A stretch of DNA of 64,000 bases from JAXGPF01 sp964650945 (GCA_964650945.1 CAZYXU010000004.1:6829-70828), one strand, 5' to 3'; positions 17,043-25,354 are shown, counted from the stretch's first letter. The notes: generated by a model from the sequence alone, not told the origin. Translations and numbers: made by a program.

Positions 17043-18080
17043 ATGAAAGCCAAGCTACATTATCCCATCGCAAGCCGGCCGACCCTGTTCCATGCCATCG
17101 AGCATTTGGCATTCCTGCGCAGATTTCAGCACATACTCTACCAACTTACCGGTCTGCCGTTCGATTTCATCGACCCACACAGCCAGTCTTCCGCTGCCTT
17201 GCGGGCGCAAAAGACATTCACAACGTTCTGCTCGCTTGTGCGGGGCACGCCCACCGGGTTGGCGGCATGCGAACATGACGATCGTTGCGCGGTGGATGCC
17301 TGCCCCAAATGCGGCGGCGGTTTGGCGCGGCATTGCCATCTCGGGATGGTTGACATTATCGTGCCGGTGATCTGCAACGGCACGATCGCCGGTTATTTCT
17401 GCACCGGCCAATTTTTCGCGCGCCGCCCAACTCCGCGAACATTCCGCCGCATCCAAAAACGCCTGACTGTTCTAGGCGTGGACATCCAACAGGCGCGACG
17501 CGCATATTTCCAGACGCCGGTTTTCGACTGGCGCCGCATTCGGGCCATCCTGGACCTGATCAAAATGGTGACCGGCCTGATTGACGCCCAAAGACTGGCG
17601 CTGCTAAGTTCCGGACTGGCCCACCACCCGCTGCAGAAGGCGCTGGATTATATCGAACGCCATTTTACCGAGCCCTTGACAATGCAGACCACGGCCCAGG
17701 CGGCGGGGCTCAGCGGTTCACGCCTGGCGCATGTTTTCCGGGCGCAACTGAACACAAGTTTCACGGCATACCTGAACATGGTACGGATCAATGCCGCAAA
17801 AAATCAACTGGCCGATTCGCCGACAAGGATCAGCGAAATCGCTTTCCAGACAGGGTTCGGCAATTTGAGCCATTTCAACCACATCTTCCGTCGCGGCACG
17901 GGATTGACTCCGACGCAATATCGCCAACAGCATAATTGCACAAGCATTCGACAGGCGGCTGGTAGCCGGATAATTCCGCCATGTTATACTGCGCGTCAAA
18001 AGGAGAAAATCCATGTGCGCCAAACATTCGGCGACCGCGCGAACCAAATCCATCCTGGTGCTGGCCGGGCACCTGGATGA
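17043..18080 (+). CDS. PocR-domain AraC-family transcriptional regulator
   Basis: A 345-aa regulator. The N-terminal half (about 30-155) is a PocR-type sensory domain with the Cys/His pattern family members use (TGLAACEHDDRCAVDACPKC then CHLGMVDIIVPV and GYFCTGQFF). The C-terminal half (about 195-295) carries two AraC helix-turn-helix units (MQTTAQAAGLSGSRLAHVF and ISEIAFQTGFGNLSHFNHIF) ending in the typical GLTPTQYRQQ. Another 50 residues of non-family sequence follow, and the last 68 nt overlap the next gene. It probably controls the co-oriented operon behind it. Confidence 0.9.
   Translation: MKAKLHYPIASRPTLFHAIEHLAFLRRFQHILYQLTGLPFDFIDPHSQSSAALRAQKTFTTFCSLVRGTPTGLAACEHDDRCAVDACPKCGGGLARHCHLGMVDIIVPVICNGTIAGYFCTGQFFARRPTPRTFRRIQKRLTVLGVDIQQARRAYFQTPVFDWRRIRAILDLIKMVTGLIDAQRLALLSSGLAHHPLQKALDYIERHFTEPLTMQTTAQAAGLSGSRLAHVFRAQLNTSFTAYLNMVRINAAKNQLADSPTRISEIAFQTGFGNLSHFNHIFRRGTGLTPTQYRQQHNCTSIRQAAGSRIIPPCYTARQKEKIHVRQTFGDRANQIHPGAGRAPG
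17985..17990 (+). promoter_or_regulatory. Candidate -10 box for the PIG-L/deacetylase/isomerase operon
   Basis: TATACT, 22 nt upstream of the PIG-L start, inside the non-conserved tail of the regulator ORF. No convincing -35, as would fit an activator-dependent (AraC-type) promoter. Confidence 0.3.
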
Positions 18081-18732
18081 TTCAGTCATAGCCGTCGGCG
18101 GCATCATCGGCCGATGCATCGCGCAAGGCTGGCAAGCGCATGTTTTCTGTTTCGGCAATGGCGACGAAGCATTCACCGCTCGCAGCGGTCGGAAGGGCGC
18201 GGCAAGAAAATTCATGGCGGAAGCCCGGGCGGCGCACCGGGAACTGGGGGTAACGTCCTTTGAATGCGCCGGGCTGCCTGATTTTGCCGTGCAACGCAAT
18301 CGCGCCACTTATCACGCCTGCATTGCCGCCATCCGGAAATATAAACCGGAAATCATACTGGGCCACTATTGGCGCGAATATTTCCAACACCGCGACATGG
18401 CTCGGTTGACTTGCGACGCCTGGTGGCAGGCCGCCTGGGATTGCAGCGCTGACCTGGGATCCCCATGGCGGACAAAGGCCATGTTTCACTTCGAGGTGCT
18501 GCACGACCTGCCCGATCCAACCCACATAATAGATGTAACCGAAAGTTTTCCCGGCAAAATCCGCGCTTTCCAAAAATTCATATCCGCCCAGGATCATCTT
18601 GGCGGCATGGTGGATCAACTGGAGGCGCGCGCGCGGTTTCACGGCAGTAAAATTGGAGTGAAATACGCCGAAGTGCTGCGCCAATCGTTTTTTGTCCCCA
18701 ACCCAATAGCCCGAATCCAGGATTTGTTGTAA
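18013..18732 (+). CDS. PIG-L family N-acyl-glycan deacetylase-like protein
   Basis: A 239-aa PIG-L (LmbE) family protein, which in characterised members is a zinc-dependent deacetylase of N-acetylglucosamine-containing substrates. The usual N-terminal AHPDDE motif appears as AGHLDDSVIAVGG, keeping His and the Asp pair; the later metal-site region appears as FQHRDMARLTCDAW. No signal peptide, so it acts in the cytosol. AAAAGGAG lies 7 nt upstream of the ATG. It starts inside the end of the regulator ORF and is coupled to the following deacetylase (shared base at 18732). Confidence 0.85.
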   Translation: MCAKHSATARTKSILVLAGHLDDSVIAVGGIIGRCIAQGWQAHVFCFGNGDEAFTARSGRKGAARKFMAEARAAHRELGVTSFECAGLPDFAVQRNRATYHACIAAIRKYKPEIILGHYWREYFQHRDMARLTCDAWWQAAWDCSADLGSPWRTKAMFHFEVLHDLPDPTHIIDVTESFPGKIRAFQKFISAQDHLGGMVDQLEARARFHGSKIGVKYAEVLRQSFFVPNPIARIQDLL

Positions 18733-19616
18733 TGAAGCCAACGCCAGCGCTAAAGTGGGGTTTTACAATTGATGATGTCGGCATGGACGGATACTCATCG
18801 GAAGCGCACCTGACCGCGCTGCTGGATTTCCTTGCTGAACAAAAAATTGCCGCCACCCTCTTTGCCGTTCCGCGGTCTGATGGAAAACGGCTGGATCGGC
18901 GGCAAGGTTACATGTCAATCCTGAAAGATGCCATCCAACGCGGACACGAAGTGGCGCAACACGGACTCGATCACGACCGGTTTGAAGTCGGCATACCGCC
19001 GGAAATGATTTTAAGCCTGCCGCATGAGGGACCGGCCAGAAAGTATTTGGCGGAAAACAAAGATAAACTGGCGGCGGTCCATACCGTTGACAAAATCCGG
19101 GAAAAATTGCGCGAAGGACGCCGGATAATCGAAGATGCCACAGGCAGACCGGTGCACGGCTTCCGCGCCCCGGCCTTACAGACCTGCGTCAACCTGTTTA
19201 CGGCCTTGGCGGAGGAAAATTATTCCTATGACAGCTCCACATTCCTGCAACCGGCCGCATGGTCCATTCTGAACAATATCCCTTATACACCACATCCAAT
19301 CACCCGCGACGATTTCCTTAAACATCAAAAACCGGGCTTGCGCGAACTGCCGTTAACCGCGGAATACACATGGTACCTGAAGCAGGCAAAATTCGATGAA
19401 ACTGATGCGCTTGCCGCCCACGACTTTGATGCCTGTCTTAAAGCCGGCATCCCCTTTATAAACATTTGCCATGTTTCTCCGATTCAGGAAGGCGCAAATC
19501 CTGCGCTGGGCTTTGAACTCTACCGCAAATTATTAAAATACGCACGGGAAAGCGCCCGCTGCTCAAACTGCGACATCGAATATCAAACCCTTGCAGGCAT
19601 CGCCGATTCCATTTGA
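18732..19616 (+). CDS. Polysaccharide deacetylase-family protein
   Basis: A 294-aa NodB-like carbohydrate esterase without a signal peptide. The N-terminal TIDDVGMDGY gives the Asp pair, EVAQHGLDHDRF supplies the HxxxH metal pair, and GFRAPALQ corresponds to the family RxPxG loop. Members remove N- or O-acetyl groups from sugars. Its ATG shares one base with the upstream PIG-L stop, so two unrelated deacetylase families are translated together. Substrate unknown; probably a soluble amino-sugar derivative given the cytosolic location. Confidence 0.82.
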   Translation: MKPTPALKWGFTIDDVGMDGYSSEAHLTALLDFLAEQKIAATLFAVPRSDGKRLDRRQGYMSILKDAIQRGHEVAQHGLDHDRFEVGIPPEMILSLPHEGPARKYLAENKDKLAAVHTVDKIREKLREGRRIIEDATGRPVHGFRAPALQTCVNLFTALAEENYSYDSSTFLQPAAWSILNNIPYTPHPITRDDFLKHQKPGLRELPLTAEYTWYLKQAKFDETDALAAHDFDACLKAGIPFINICHVSPIQEGANPALGFELYRKLLKYARESARCSNCDIEYQTLAGIADSI

Positions 19617-19638
19617 TCATTCAAACAAGCTTCCCGGA

Positions 19639-21126
19639 ATGAGCAATAATAACAACATAACCACCACTTCATTTGACTCATCGGAAAGCGGCATCTTCGG
19701 CGATGTGCTGAACGGCCGCGCGCCGGTTGCGCCGTTAAAAATCGGATTGCTTGGACTGGGATATTTCGAGTACTGGCGCATGTATCCCCGGCTGCGTGAG
19801 ATTGTCTGCGCTGACCTTGACGGACTTTTTGCCCGTCTGCAAACAGCCTTGCACGACTGCGATCTGGTTTATCCCGGCATGGTGGATACGCTGGATCGGG
19901 CCGAGGCCGCCGGCGCCGATTTTGCTGCGCAACATATTGATGTGATCGTGGTTGCCGAAGGCACCTATACGCCGGATTTCATCACCCTGCACGCCATCAA
20001 CCGTGCCGGTGGCGCACCGCGGATTATCATGCTGAACACCCAAACCGGCCATGATGTCGCGCCGGACGACGATTACATGGCCACCATGCGCAACAGCGCA
20101 CTGATCGGAATTTCCCAGCTAACGGGATCATTCCGCAAAATGCAAAAGTCATACGAGGTCATTTGCGGCGAAATCGCCGATCCCGCCATCTTCGATCAGA
20201 TCAATCAACAAGTAAAGGTATGGCAAGCCGTCAAGAAATTGCAATCCAGCACGTTTGGCCTGATCGGCAATGTATTTCGCGGTATGTATGACCTGGAATT
20301 CGACAAGGCCAAAGTCAAAGGTTTTTTAGGGCCGGAAGTAATGACCATCCAGTCCGAACACTTGCTGCATATCTGGCGCAATATAACGCCGGATGCCGCC
20401 CGAAGCGCCGCCGGACAACTGGCAAAGCGCTTTAAAACCCGGAATATCACGGCGGACGACTTGGGAAACTCCTGCCGGCTTGCCCTTGCGTTGAAAGAAC
20501 TCTGCTTCAAATACAACCTGGACGGTTTGTGTTTCCTCGGCCAACACTACCTGGAAAAAATGACTGGCGCGCCGGCGCGGCTGGGCGCATCCCTGCTCTT
20601 GGAAAGCGAACGGGTCATGACAACCTGTGAAGGAGATATTGCCGGCTTGGTGATGATGCAACTGATGTATGAGTTCACCGGCAATATTCCACTGCAGGCG
20701 GAATGGGGCCAATTCGATCTCCGTCACAATGCCCTGTTCATGCTGGGGCACGGAATTGCGGCCGCGACACTGGCACAGAATGACGCGGCCGTAACACTGA
20801 CAGGCGCGCCGGAGGAATGGGGTTTTATAGGCAACGGCGTGAATTACGAAATGATTATGAAACCCGGCCCGGTGACCATGGGACACATTTTGAACGCCGG
20901 CGAGAGCTGGCGGATGTTCATTTCCGAGGGCGAAGCAATCGATTTCCCATGCCTGCCTTGCAATGAAATCCACGCCATGATCAAGCTGACCACCCCGGTT
21001 CAGGAATACCTCACAAAAGTGTTGCGTCAAGGTGTGGCACATCATGTCATCATTGTGCACGGACATGTTGCCGGGCAATTGCGGCAGGCAGCCGCGGCGA
21101 TGCGTGTTGAACAATTTACCATCTAA
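19639..21126 (+). CDS. L-fucose/L-arabinose isomerase-superfamily protein
   Basis: A 495-aa protein of the FucI/AraA fold. The N-terminal Rossmann-like segment (KIGLLGLGYFEYWRMYP), central (D)CDLVYPGMVDT and VAEGTYTP segments, the C-terminal metal-site region CEGDIAGLVMMQLMYEFTG and the ending HHVIIVHGHVAGQLRQAA fit the superfamily, which interconverts aldoses and ketoses with Mn2+. I chose the Met at 19639; the longer ORF from 19591 would overlap the previous gene. It probably acts on the sugar released by the upstream deacetylases. The exact substrate cannot be read from sequence. Confidence 0.75.
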   Translation: MSNNNNITTTSFDSSESGIFGDVLNGRAPVAPLKIGLLGLGYFEYWRMYPRLREIVCADLDGLFARLQTALHDCDLVYPGMVDTLDRAEAAGADFAAQHIDVIVVAEGTYTPDFITLHAINRAGGAPRIIMLNTQTGHDVAPDDDYMATMRNSALIGISQLTGSFRKMQKSYEVICGEIADPAIFDQINQQVKVWQAVKKLQSSTFGLIGNVFRGMYDLEFDKAKVKGFLGPEVMTIQSEHLLHIWRNITPDAARSAAGQLAKRFKTRNITADDLGNSCRLALALKELCFKYNLDGLCFLGQHYLEKMTGAPARLGASLLLESERVMTTCEGDIAGLVMMQLMYEFTGNIPLQAEWGQFDLRHNALFMLGHGIAAATLAQNDAAVTLTGAPEEWGFIGNGVNYEMIMKPGPVTMGHILNAGESWRMFISEGEAIDFPCLPCNEIHAMIKLTTPVQEYLTKVLRQGVAHHVIIVHGHVAGQLRQAAAAMRVEQFTI

Positions 21127-21140
21127 ATGGAATCATCTCC

Positions 21141-22307
21141 ATGTCAAAAATCACAAAATCGGAATTTGAAACACGCATCCAAACCATCCAGGCAGGAATG
21201 GCCGAAGCGAAACTGGACGCGTTGATGGTCTATGGCGATGAATACCGCAAAGAAAACCTGCGATATGTATGCAATTTCTGGCCGATTTTCGAGCGCGCCG
21301 CCTGCTTCATCCCCCGGCAAGGCGCGCCGGTCGTAGCCGGCGCGCCGGAAGGCGAAAAATACGCCCGGGAAATGTCCGTTTGGGACGATATCCGTAATTT
21401 GCGTGAATTCGCCTGCGTCTCCGTGCCGGAAGAAATTGATTATCCACTCGCCAAATTCTCATCATTGAAAGAAGTCATCGCCAAAATCCTGGACAGCGGC
21501 AAAACACTGGGGATTGTCGGAACTTGGGACATCCCCGCCCCGATTATGGATCGGATCAAGATCGCGGCTGGAAGCGCCCAAATTGTTGACAGCGCCGCGA
21601 TCATCAACAAGGCCCGGATCATCAAATCACCCGCGGAAATCGCCTGTTTGCGGGAGGCCGGACGCCAGGCATGTGCCGGATACAAAAAACTCATTGAATT
21701 TGCCGTGCCGGGCAATACCGAAACCATGGCCGCCGGCGCCGCCGAGGGCACGGCGCGCATGGCCGGCGCCGAAGATATCAATTTTACCGTCTTCGGCAGT
21801 GGCGTGCGCGCCGCCACCATCATTGGCCGGGCAACCAATAAAATCATCCGTGACGGCGACATGATCATGGCCGCGATGGCCGTCCAATACGAGGGTTATG
21901 TGGCCACTGTGGAATACCCGTTTGTCGCCGGCAACCCCACCGCCGGACAAAAGCGCTTTTTAAACGCCTTGTTCGAGGCCGCCGAAACGCAACAACGTTT
22001 TCTTAAAGACGGTGTTATTGCGGGCGAAATGGTCCGGTCAGTCAAGGCGGTATTCCAAAAACATGGCTTGTCGCAATACGACGTATATCCGCCCATGCAC
22101 GGCATCGGCCTGGCCGAGGCGGAATCGCCATACCCCGATGAAAAAGCCGAGTACCCGCTAAAAGCCGGCATGTGCGTTAATTCCGATGTCAGCCTGTTCG
22201 GTCATCCGGATGGATCGAACCGGATTGAAGAAGGTTTTGTTGTCACGACAACCGGTCCGGAATCCCTGACTCCGTATATTCGGGAACTGGTGGCAAGGAG
22301 CATCTAA
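21141..22307 (+). CDS. M24 (creatinase/aminopeptidase-fold) protein lacking several metal ligands
   Basis: A 388-aa two-domain pita-bread protein: creatinase N-terminal domain (about 1-150) then the M24 domain. In metalloenzymes the five ligands are D, D, H, E, E. Here the first Asp region reads IRDGDMIMAAMAVQYEGY with Ala in place of Asp, the second reads ATVEYPF without Asp, His is kept in PPMHGIGLAEAE, the fourth position is Asp in NSDVSLF and the last Glu is kept in NRIEEGF. It is therefore unlikely to be a canonical Xaa-Pro peptidase and may act like creatinase, which is metal-independent. It sits in the isomerase/deacetylase operon, 14 nt after the isomerase. Confidence 0.8.
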   Translation: MSKITKSEFETRIQTIQAGMAEAKLDALMVYGDEYRKENLRYVCNFWPIFERAACFIPRQGAPVVAGAPEGEKYAREMSVWDDIRNLREFACVSVPEEIDYPLAKFSSLKEVIAKILDSGKTLGIVGTWDIPAPIMDRIKIAAGSAQIVDSAAIINKARIIKSPAEIACLREAGRQACAGYKKLIEFAVPGNTETMAAGAAEGTARMAGAEDINFTVFGSGVRAATIIGRATNKIIRDGDMIMAAMAVQYEGYVATVEYPFVAGNPTAGQKRFLNALFEAAETQQRFLKDGVIAGEMVRSVKAVFQKHGLSQYDVYPPMHGIGLAEAESPYPDEKAEYPLKAGMCVNSDVSLFGHPDGSNRIEEGFVVTTTGPESLTPYIRELVARSI

Positions 22308-22360
22308 CCGTTAGCCAAACAATTCTAATCCATCGACATAATCCCAAGGAAGCAGGCAAA

Positions 22361-22729
22361 ATGAACGGCGGCGCGAAAACCTGGTATTTTCCGGACGGTT
22401 ACCTGCCGGAGAAAAACAACAGCGGCCCGATGGAAGCGCATGAGGCATTGATGCTCTTCAACACGAACAATGAAGCGGCGCTAATCATGATTGACGTGTA
22501 TTTTTCCGACAGCGCGCCGGCGAAAGACATAGCGGTCGAGGTGGCGCCGGAACGGATCAAGACCTTGCGGTTGGATCATCCGCAGGATTTAGGCGGATTG
22601 AAAATTCCACCGCTCACCCAATATGCGCTCCGGATCAGGTCTAACATTAATATTGTCGCACAATTCGGCCGTCTGGATACCACCCAGTCCAACATGGCGT
22701 ACTACACCGGTCAGGGATATCATGCATAG
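22361..22729 (+). CDS. Sensory rhodopsin transducer (ASRT) family small-molecule-binding protein
   Basis: A 122-aa single-domain protein matching the Anabaena sensory rhodopsin transducer family: KTWYFPDGYLPE at the start, MEAHEALMLFNTNNEAA, an acidic IDVYFSDSAP strand, and the C-terminal INIVAQFGRLDTTQSNMAYY. The family forms a beta-sandwich tetramer; comparative genomics has proposed that most members bind sugars or related small molecules rather than partner a rhodopsin. No rhodopsin gene is nearby; neighbours are an isomerase and a BNR protein, which favours a carbohydrate role. AAGGAAG lies upstream of the ATG. Confidence 0.85.
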   Translation: MNGGAKTWYFPDGYLPEKNNSGPMEAHEALMLFNTNNEAALIMIDVYFSDSAPAKDIAVEVAPERIKTLRLDHPQDLGGLKIPPLTQYALRIRSNINIVAQFGRLDTTQSNMAYYTGQGYHA

Positions 22730-22789
22730 AATAATCGCCGGAATATCTCATAAAACCGCAAAGAACCCAAAAAAAAGGAGTGCGGGATA

Positions 22790-23962
22790 GTGCCATCGCG
22801 ATCAAAATATCGAGCCACACCAATGCCGGATGCTTCGTTGTGGGTGCAAAGCTATTACAAGGACCAACACCTGACCCGTGAGGAAGTGTCGAACATATCC
22901 GGCGCCTCCGACGTCTATCACAATTGGTGGCGCCGCGTCTCGCCGGATAACGGGCGCACCTGGTCGGACCCGGTTCCGATAACCGAGCCCCTGCCGGGTG
23001 TCCCGTTGCAACAAACCTTGTCGGGCGGGGGGATGGTTGTTTATCCGCAAATTGTGGCCGCCGATCCGCGCACCGGGAAGTGTTACAAGTTCCAGATGCA
23101 ACGGCTTTTCCCGGGACACAAATCGTTTGAATACAAACAAATCAAGTCGTGTGAACTGATTGACCATGTGTTTGTGACGGAACAGGATGGCCCACCGCGC
23201 CTGTTACGTTATGAAGATGGCCCGGAATGCGATTGGCGGGCGCCTTTTGATTCGGCATATTGCCGCACGAACCGGGCCTATTTCGGCGTGAACGCCGAAA
23301 TTGAACCAGACGGCGCCGTTCTTTTTGCGGTCACAGCTCCCGTTTGGCGTGGCACCGGTCCGCTGAATGGAATTTGCCTGTTCCGGCGCGACCCGGTCTC
23401 CGGTCAATGGTTGTCTTCCAATGTCGTGTTTATCAATCCCGACTGGTCTGCGCGCGGATTGATGGAGCCCAGCGTTGCCCGGCTGAAAAGCGGAAATATT
23501 TTGGTTGTCTGCCGCGGATCCGACACGGCCAGCACACCGGGCCGGAAATGGTTTGTTTATTCGACCGACAACGGGCGCACATTAAGCGACGTTCAGGAAC
23601 TTCGCTATGATGACGGCACGCGGTTTTATTCCCCTTCATCCATGCATCGGTTGATCCGCAGTGCGCGCAACGGTGTGTTATATTGGATTGCCAACATTGT
23701 GCCAGCCCCCCCCAGCGGTAATGCGCCACGCTATCCGCTGGTGATCGCGCACATGGATGAGGCACGCATGGCGGTGGTCAAATCCCGTCTGGAGACGATA
23801 GACGACAAGGCTCCAAACGATCCGGATATTCTGCAACTCTCCAATTTCTGCGCAATGGAAGATCGTGAAACGAATAACATTGAAATATTAATGACCCGCT
23901 GGGGTGAAATCCCGGGACGCAAATGGCACGGCGACTGTTATCGGTATGTTTATACGCCCTGA
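22790..23962 (+). CDS. BNR/Asp-box sialidase-like protein
   Basis: A 390-aa predicted six-bladed beta-propeller. Asp boxes are visible as SPDNGRTWSDP (about residue 51) and STDNGRTLSDV. No signal peptide, so it is cytosolic. GTG at 22790 follows AAAAAAGGAG at 9 nt. It shares C-terminal features (LSNF...DRET...) with the BNR gene at 29365. Related proteins in PVC bacteria are annotated as exo-alpha-sialidase, but the Arg triad of true sialidases cannot be confirmed by eye, so the substrate is open. It ends the operon that starts at 18013. Confidence 0.78.
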   Translation: MPSRSKYRATPMPDASLWVQSYYKDQHLTREEVSNISGASDVYHNWWRRVSPDNGRTWSDPVPITEPLPGVPLQQTLSGGGMVVYPQIVAADPRTGKCYKFQMQRLFPGHKSFEYKQIKSCELIDHVFVTEQDGPPRLLRYEDGPECDWRAPFDSAYCRTNRAYFGVNAEIEPDGAVLFAVTAPVWRGTGPLNGICLFRRDPVSGQWLSSNVVFINPDWSARGLMEPSVARLKSGNILVVCRGSDTASTPGRKWFVYSTDNGRTLSDVQELRYDDGTRFYSPSSMHRLIRSARNGVLYWIANIVPAPPSGNAPRYPLVIAHMDEARMAVVKSRLETIDDKAPNDPDILQLSNFCAMEDRETNNIEILMTRWGEIPGRKWHGDCYRYVYTP

Positions 23963-23992
23963 CCCTGCTGTCCGGTTTAAAACCCTGGTGAG

Positions 23993-24017
23993 CCAATTTC
24001 AAAAGTCTGAAAATTGG
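23993..24017 (+). terminator. Possible weak terminator after the BNR gene
   Basis: A 7-bp AT-rich inverted repeat (CCAATTT/AAATTGG) with an 11-nt loop, 30 nt after the stop and followed by an AT-rich tract (TGATTTAATATTT). It is the only hairpin seen at the end of the 18-24 kb operon. Confidence 0.3.
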
Positions 24018-24044
24018 TGATTTAATATTTGAGGTAATTTAATA

Positions 24045-24191
24045 ATGAAGGTAACAGCTCGGTCTCCTGACGTGCTTGTCTTCTTTGTGTCGCGCGACAC
24101 ACTGGCCAAACTCGTGCCGCGGAATGTAATCCATCTCGATCATCATTGTACCGGACAGCAGTGGTTTGATACGATTGAACCGTCAGAGTAA
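24045..24191 (+). CDS. Possible 48-aa ORF or gene remnant upstream of GH16
   Basis: Begins MKVTARSPDVLVFFVSRDTL and ends HHCTGQQWFDTIEPSE. GAGG lies 11 nt before the ATG. Composition looks protein-like but no family is recognised, and its stop falls in the left copy of the direct repeat that brackets the GH16 gene. It may be the end of a gene broken by the event that made the repeats. Confidence 0.3.
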   Translation: MKVTARSPDVLVFFVSRDTLAKLVPRNVIHLDHHCTGQQWFDTIEPSE

Positions 24192-24235
24192 ATTTATCAA
24201 TATCAAATTTCAGTGGACTTTTGAAAGTAACTCAA
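24188..24235 (+). repeat. Direct repeat, left copy (about 48 bp) before GH16
   Basis: Shares a 25-bp core (24202-24226; begins ATCAAATTTC, ends CTTTTGAAA) with the copy at 25354-25400, with one mismatch, plus a common GTAAATTT start. The two cores are 1,165 bp apart and bracket the GH16 gene and the 122-bp repeat. Confidence 0.7.
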
Positions 24236-24237
24236 GC

Positions 24238-25227
24238 ATGCACGCTATGCGAAAAATAATCCCCGGTATCCTGCTGGTGATCTTGTCCGTATCCGCGGCC
24301 CATGCCTTGCCGCCTGTTCTCGCGCAGGGCTGGCATCTGGTGTGGTCCGACGAATTCACGGGCGTGGCGCTGGACGGAACGAAATGGGAGCACGCTCCCG
24401 AGTGGAAGAGAAGAGAGAACCAGTGGTGGTCGGATCAGGACGCCTATTTGGACGGAACTAACAATCTGGTTCTGCGCATGCGGCGCAACGACGGTGCGAT
24501 CTACGCCGGCGCCATCCGGACCAGGAGAGATTGGCCGTATGACGGCCAGATCTTATTCGAACGTAAGCATGGCTATTTCGAGATCCGGACGACCTTACCC
24601 GTGATCCCGAACGCCTGGGGGGCATTCTGGATGGTGCCGTCCGGATCCAATCCCTATACGGTCACGAATGGCAGCGATGGTTCCGAGATCGACATTTTCG
24701 AGACCATTCATTCCACCCAAGGCTGGATCAATCACGCCATCTACTGGGGTGCTTACGGGGCCAGCAAAGATGTGACGAACAAGCCCGGTCTTTACGAGGG
24801 CTACCACACCGTCGGGCTGCTCTGGACGGACAACGAGTACCGCTTCTATGTAGATGACGAGGAGACGTGGCGCACCACGGCCAATAATGGCGTCATGCAG
24901 GTGCCAGCCTATTTGAAGATCACGATGGAAGCGAATCCGGGCGCATACGACCATTTAGCCACGCCCAAGACCATGCTGGTGGACTACGTCCGAGTCTATG
25001 CGCCGGTCCCGCCCGCCGGGAGCATCATTAGTATTGCCGCCGACAGCGGCCACACCTTTCTGCAACGGCGAGGCGCTTGGTCCAATCTTCTCTGTATGGT
25101 AGATTCCGATGCTCGCACCGATTTGCTTTTGACCATGGCCGGGCTGCAGCGCGGACTGATGAAATTGAGTCAACAACTTTCGATTTTTCAGGCATCATTA
25201 AAAACACACATCGTTTTTTACAAATAA
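24238..25227 (+). CDS. Secreted glycoside hydrolase family 16 (laminarinase-type)
   Basis: A 329-aa exported beta-glucanase-like enzyme. A signal peptide ends at about ALA/HA-LPP. The GH16 fold follows: WHLVWSDEFTG at the start, YGYFEIR-type strand (HGYFEIRTTLP), and the catalytic ExDxxE motif GSEIDIFETI with Glu150 (nucleophile), Asp152 and Glu155 (acid/base). The domain finishes at VDYVRVYAP, about residue 260. The remaining 70 residues match no domain and run into repeat DNA, so the original C-terminus may be lost. Members cleave beta-1,3/1,4-glucans, agar or carrageenan; the sequence does not decide which. Mets at 24238 and 24247 are alternative starts. Confidence 0.88.
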   Translation: MHAMRKIIPGILLVILSVSAAHALPPVLAQGWHLVWSDEFTGVALDGTKWEHAPEWKRRENQWWSDQDAYLDGTNNLVLRMRRNDGAIYAGAIRTRRDWPYDGQILFERKHGYFEIRTTLPVIPNAWGAFWMVPSGSNPYTVTNGSDGSEIDIFETIHSTQGWINHAIYWGAYGASKDVTNKPGLYEGYHTVGLLWTDNEYRFYVDDEETWRTTANNGVMQVPAYLKITMEANPGAYDHLATPKTMLVDYVRVYAPVPPAGSIISIAADSGHTFLQRRGAWSNLLCMVDSDARTDLLLTMAGLQRGLMKLSQQLSIFQASLKTHIVFYK

Positions 25228-25232
25228 AAGAT

Positions 25233-25354
25233 CGCCCTGCGGGCGAGGCCATTATGCCGCAACTGCTGTGTTGGCAAGGGCTTGGAGCATATGAATACAC
25301 CGGCGCCCTTGCCGCCGCGCATCGGCGGCATGCTGACCTCATCACAGATTCAGG
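25233..25354. repeat. 122-bp dispersed repeat, copy 1
   Basis: Aligns without gaps to 46213-46334 with roughly 100 of 122 matches counted by eye. It contains three nested potential stems: TCGCCC/GGGCGA at its left end, GGCAAGGG/CCCTTGCC closing a 25-nt variable loop, and TGCCGCCG/CGGCGGCA. The flanks are conserved and the loop is not. Begins 5 nt after the GH16 stop. Confidence 0.7.

Noticed and set aside
25028..25345. Minus-strand frame with regularly spaced Cys across the 122-bp repeat
   Set aside because: The Cys spacing is shared with the second copy at 46158-46409, but the copies align without gaps, so every frame would look conserved; no ribosome binding site is seen.
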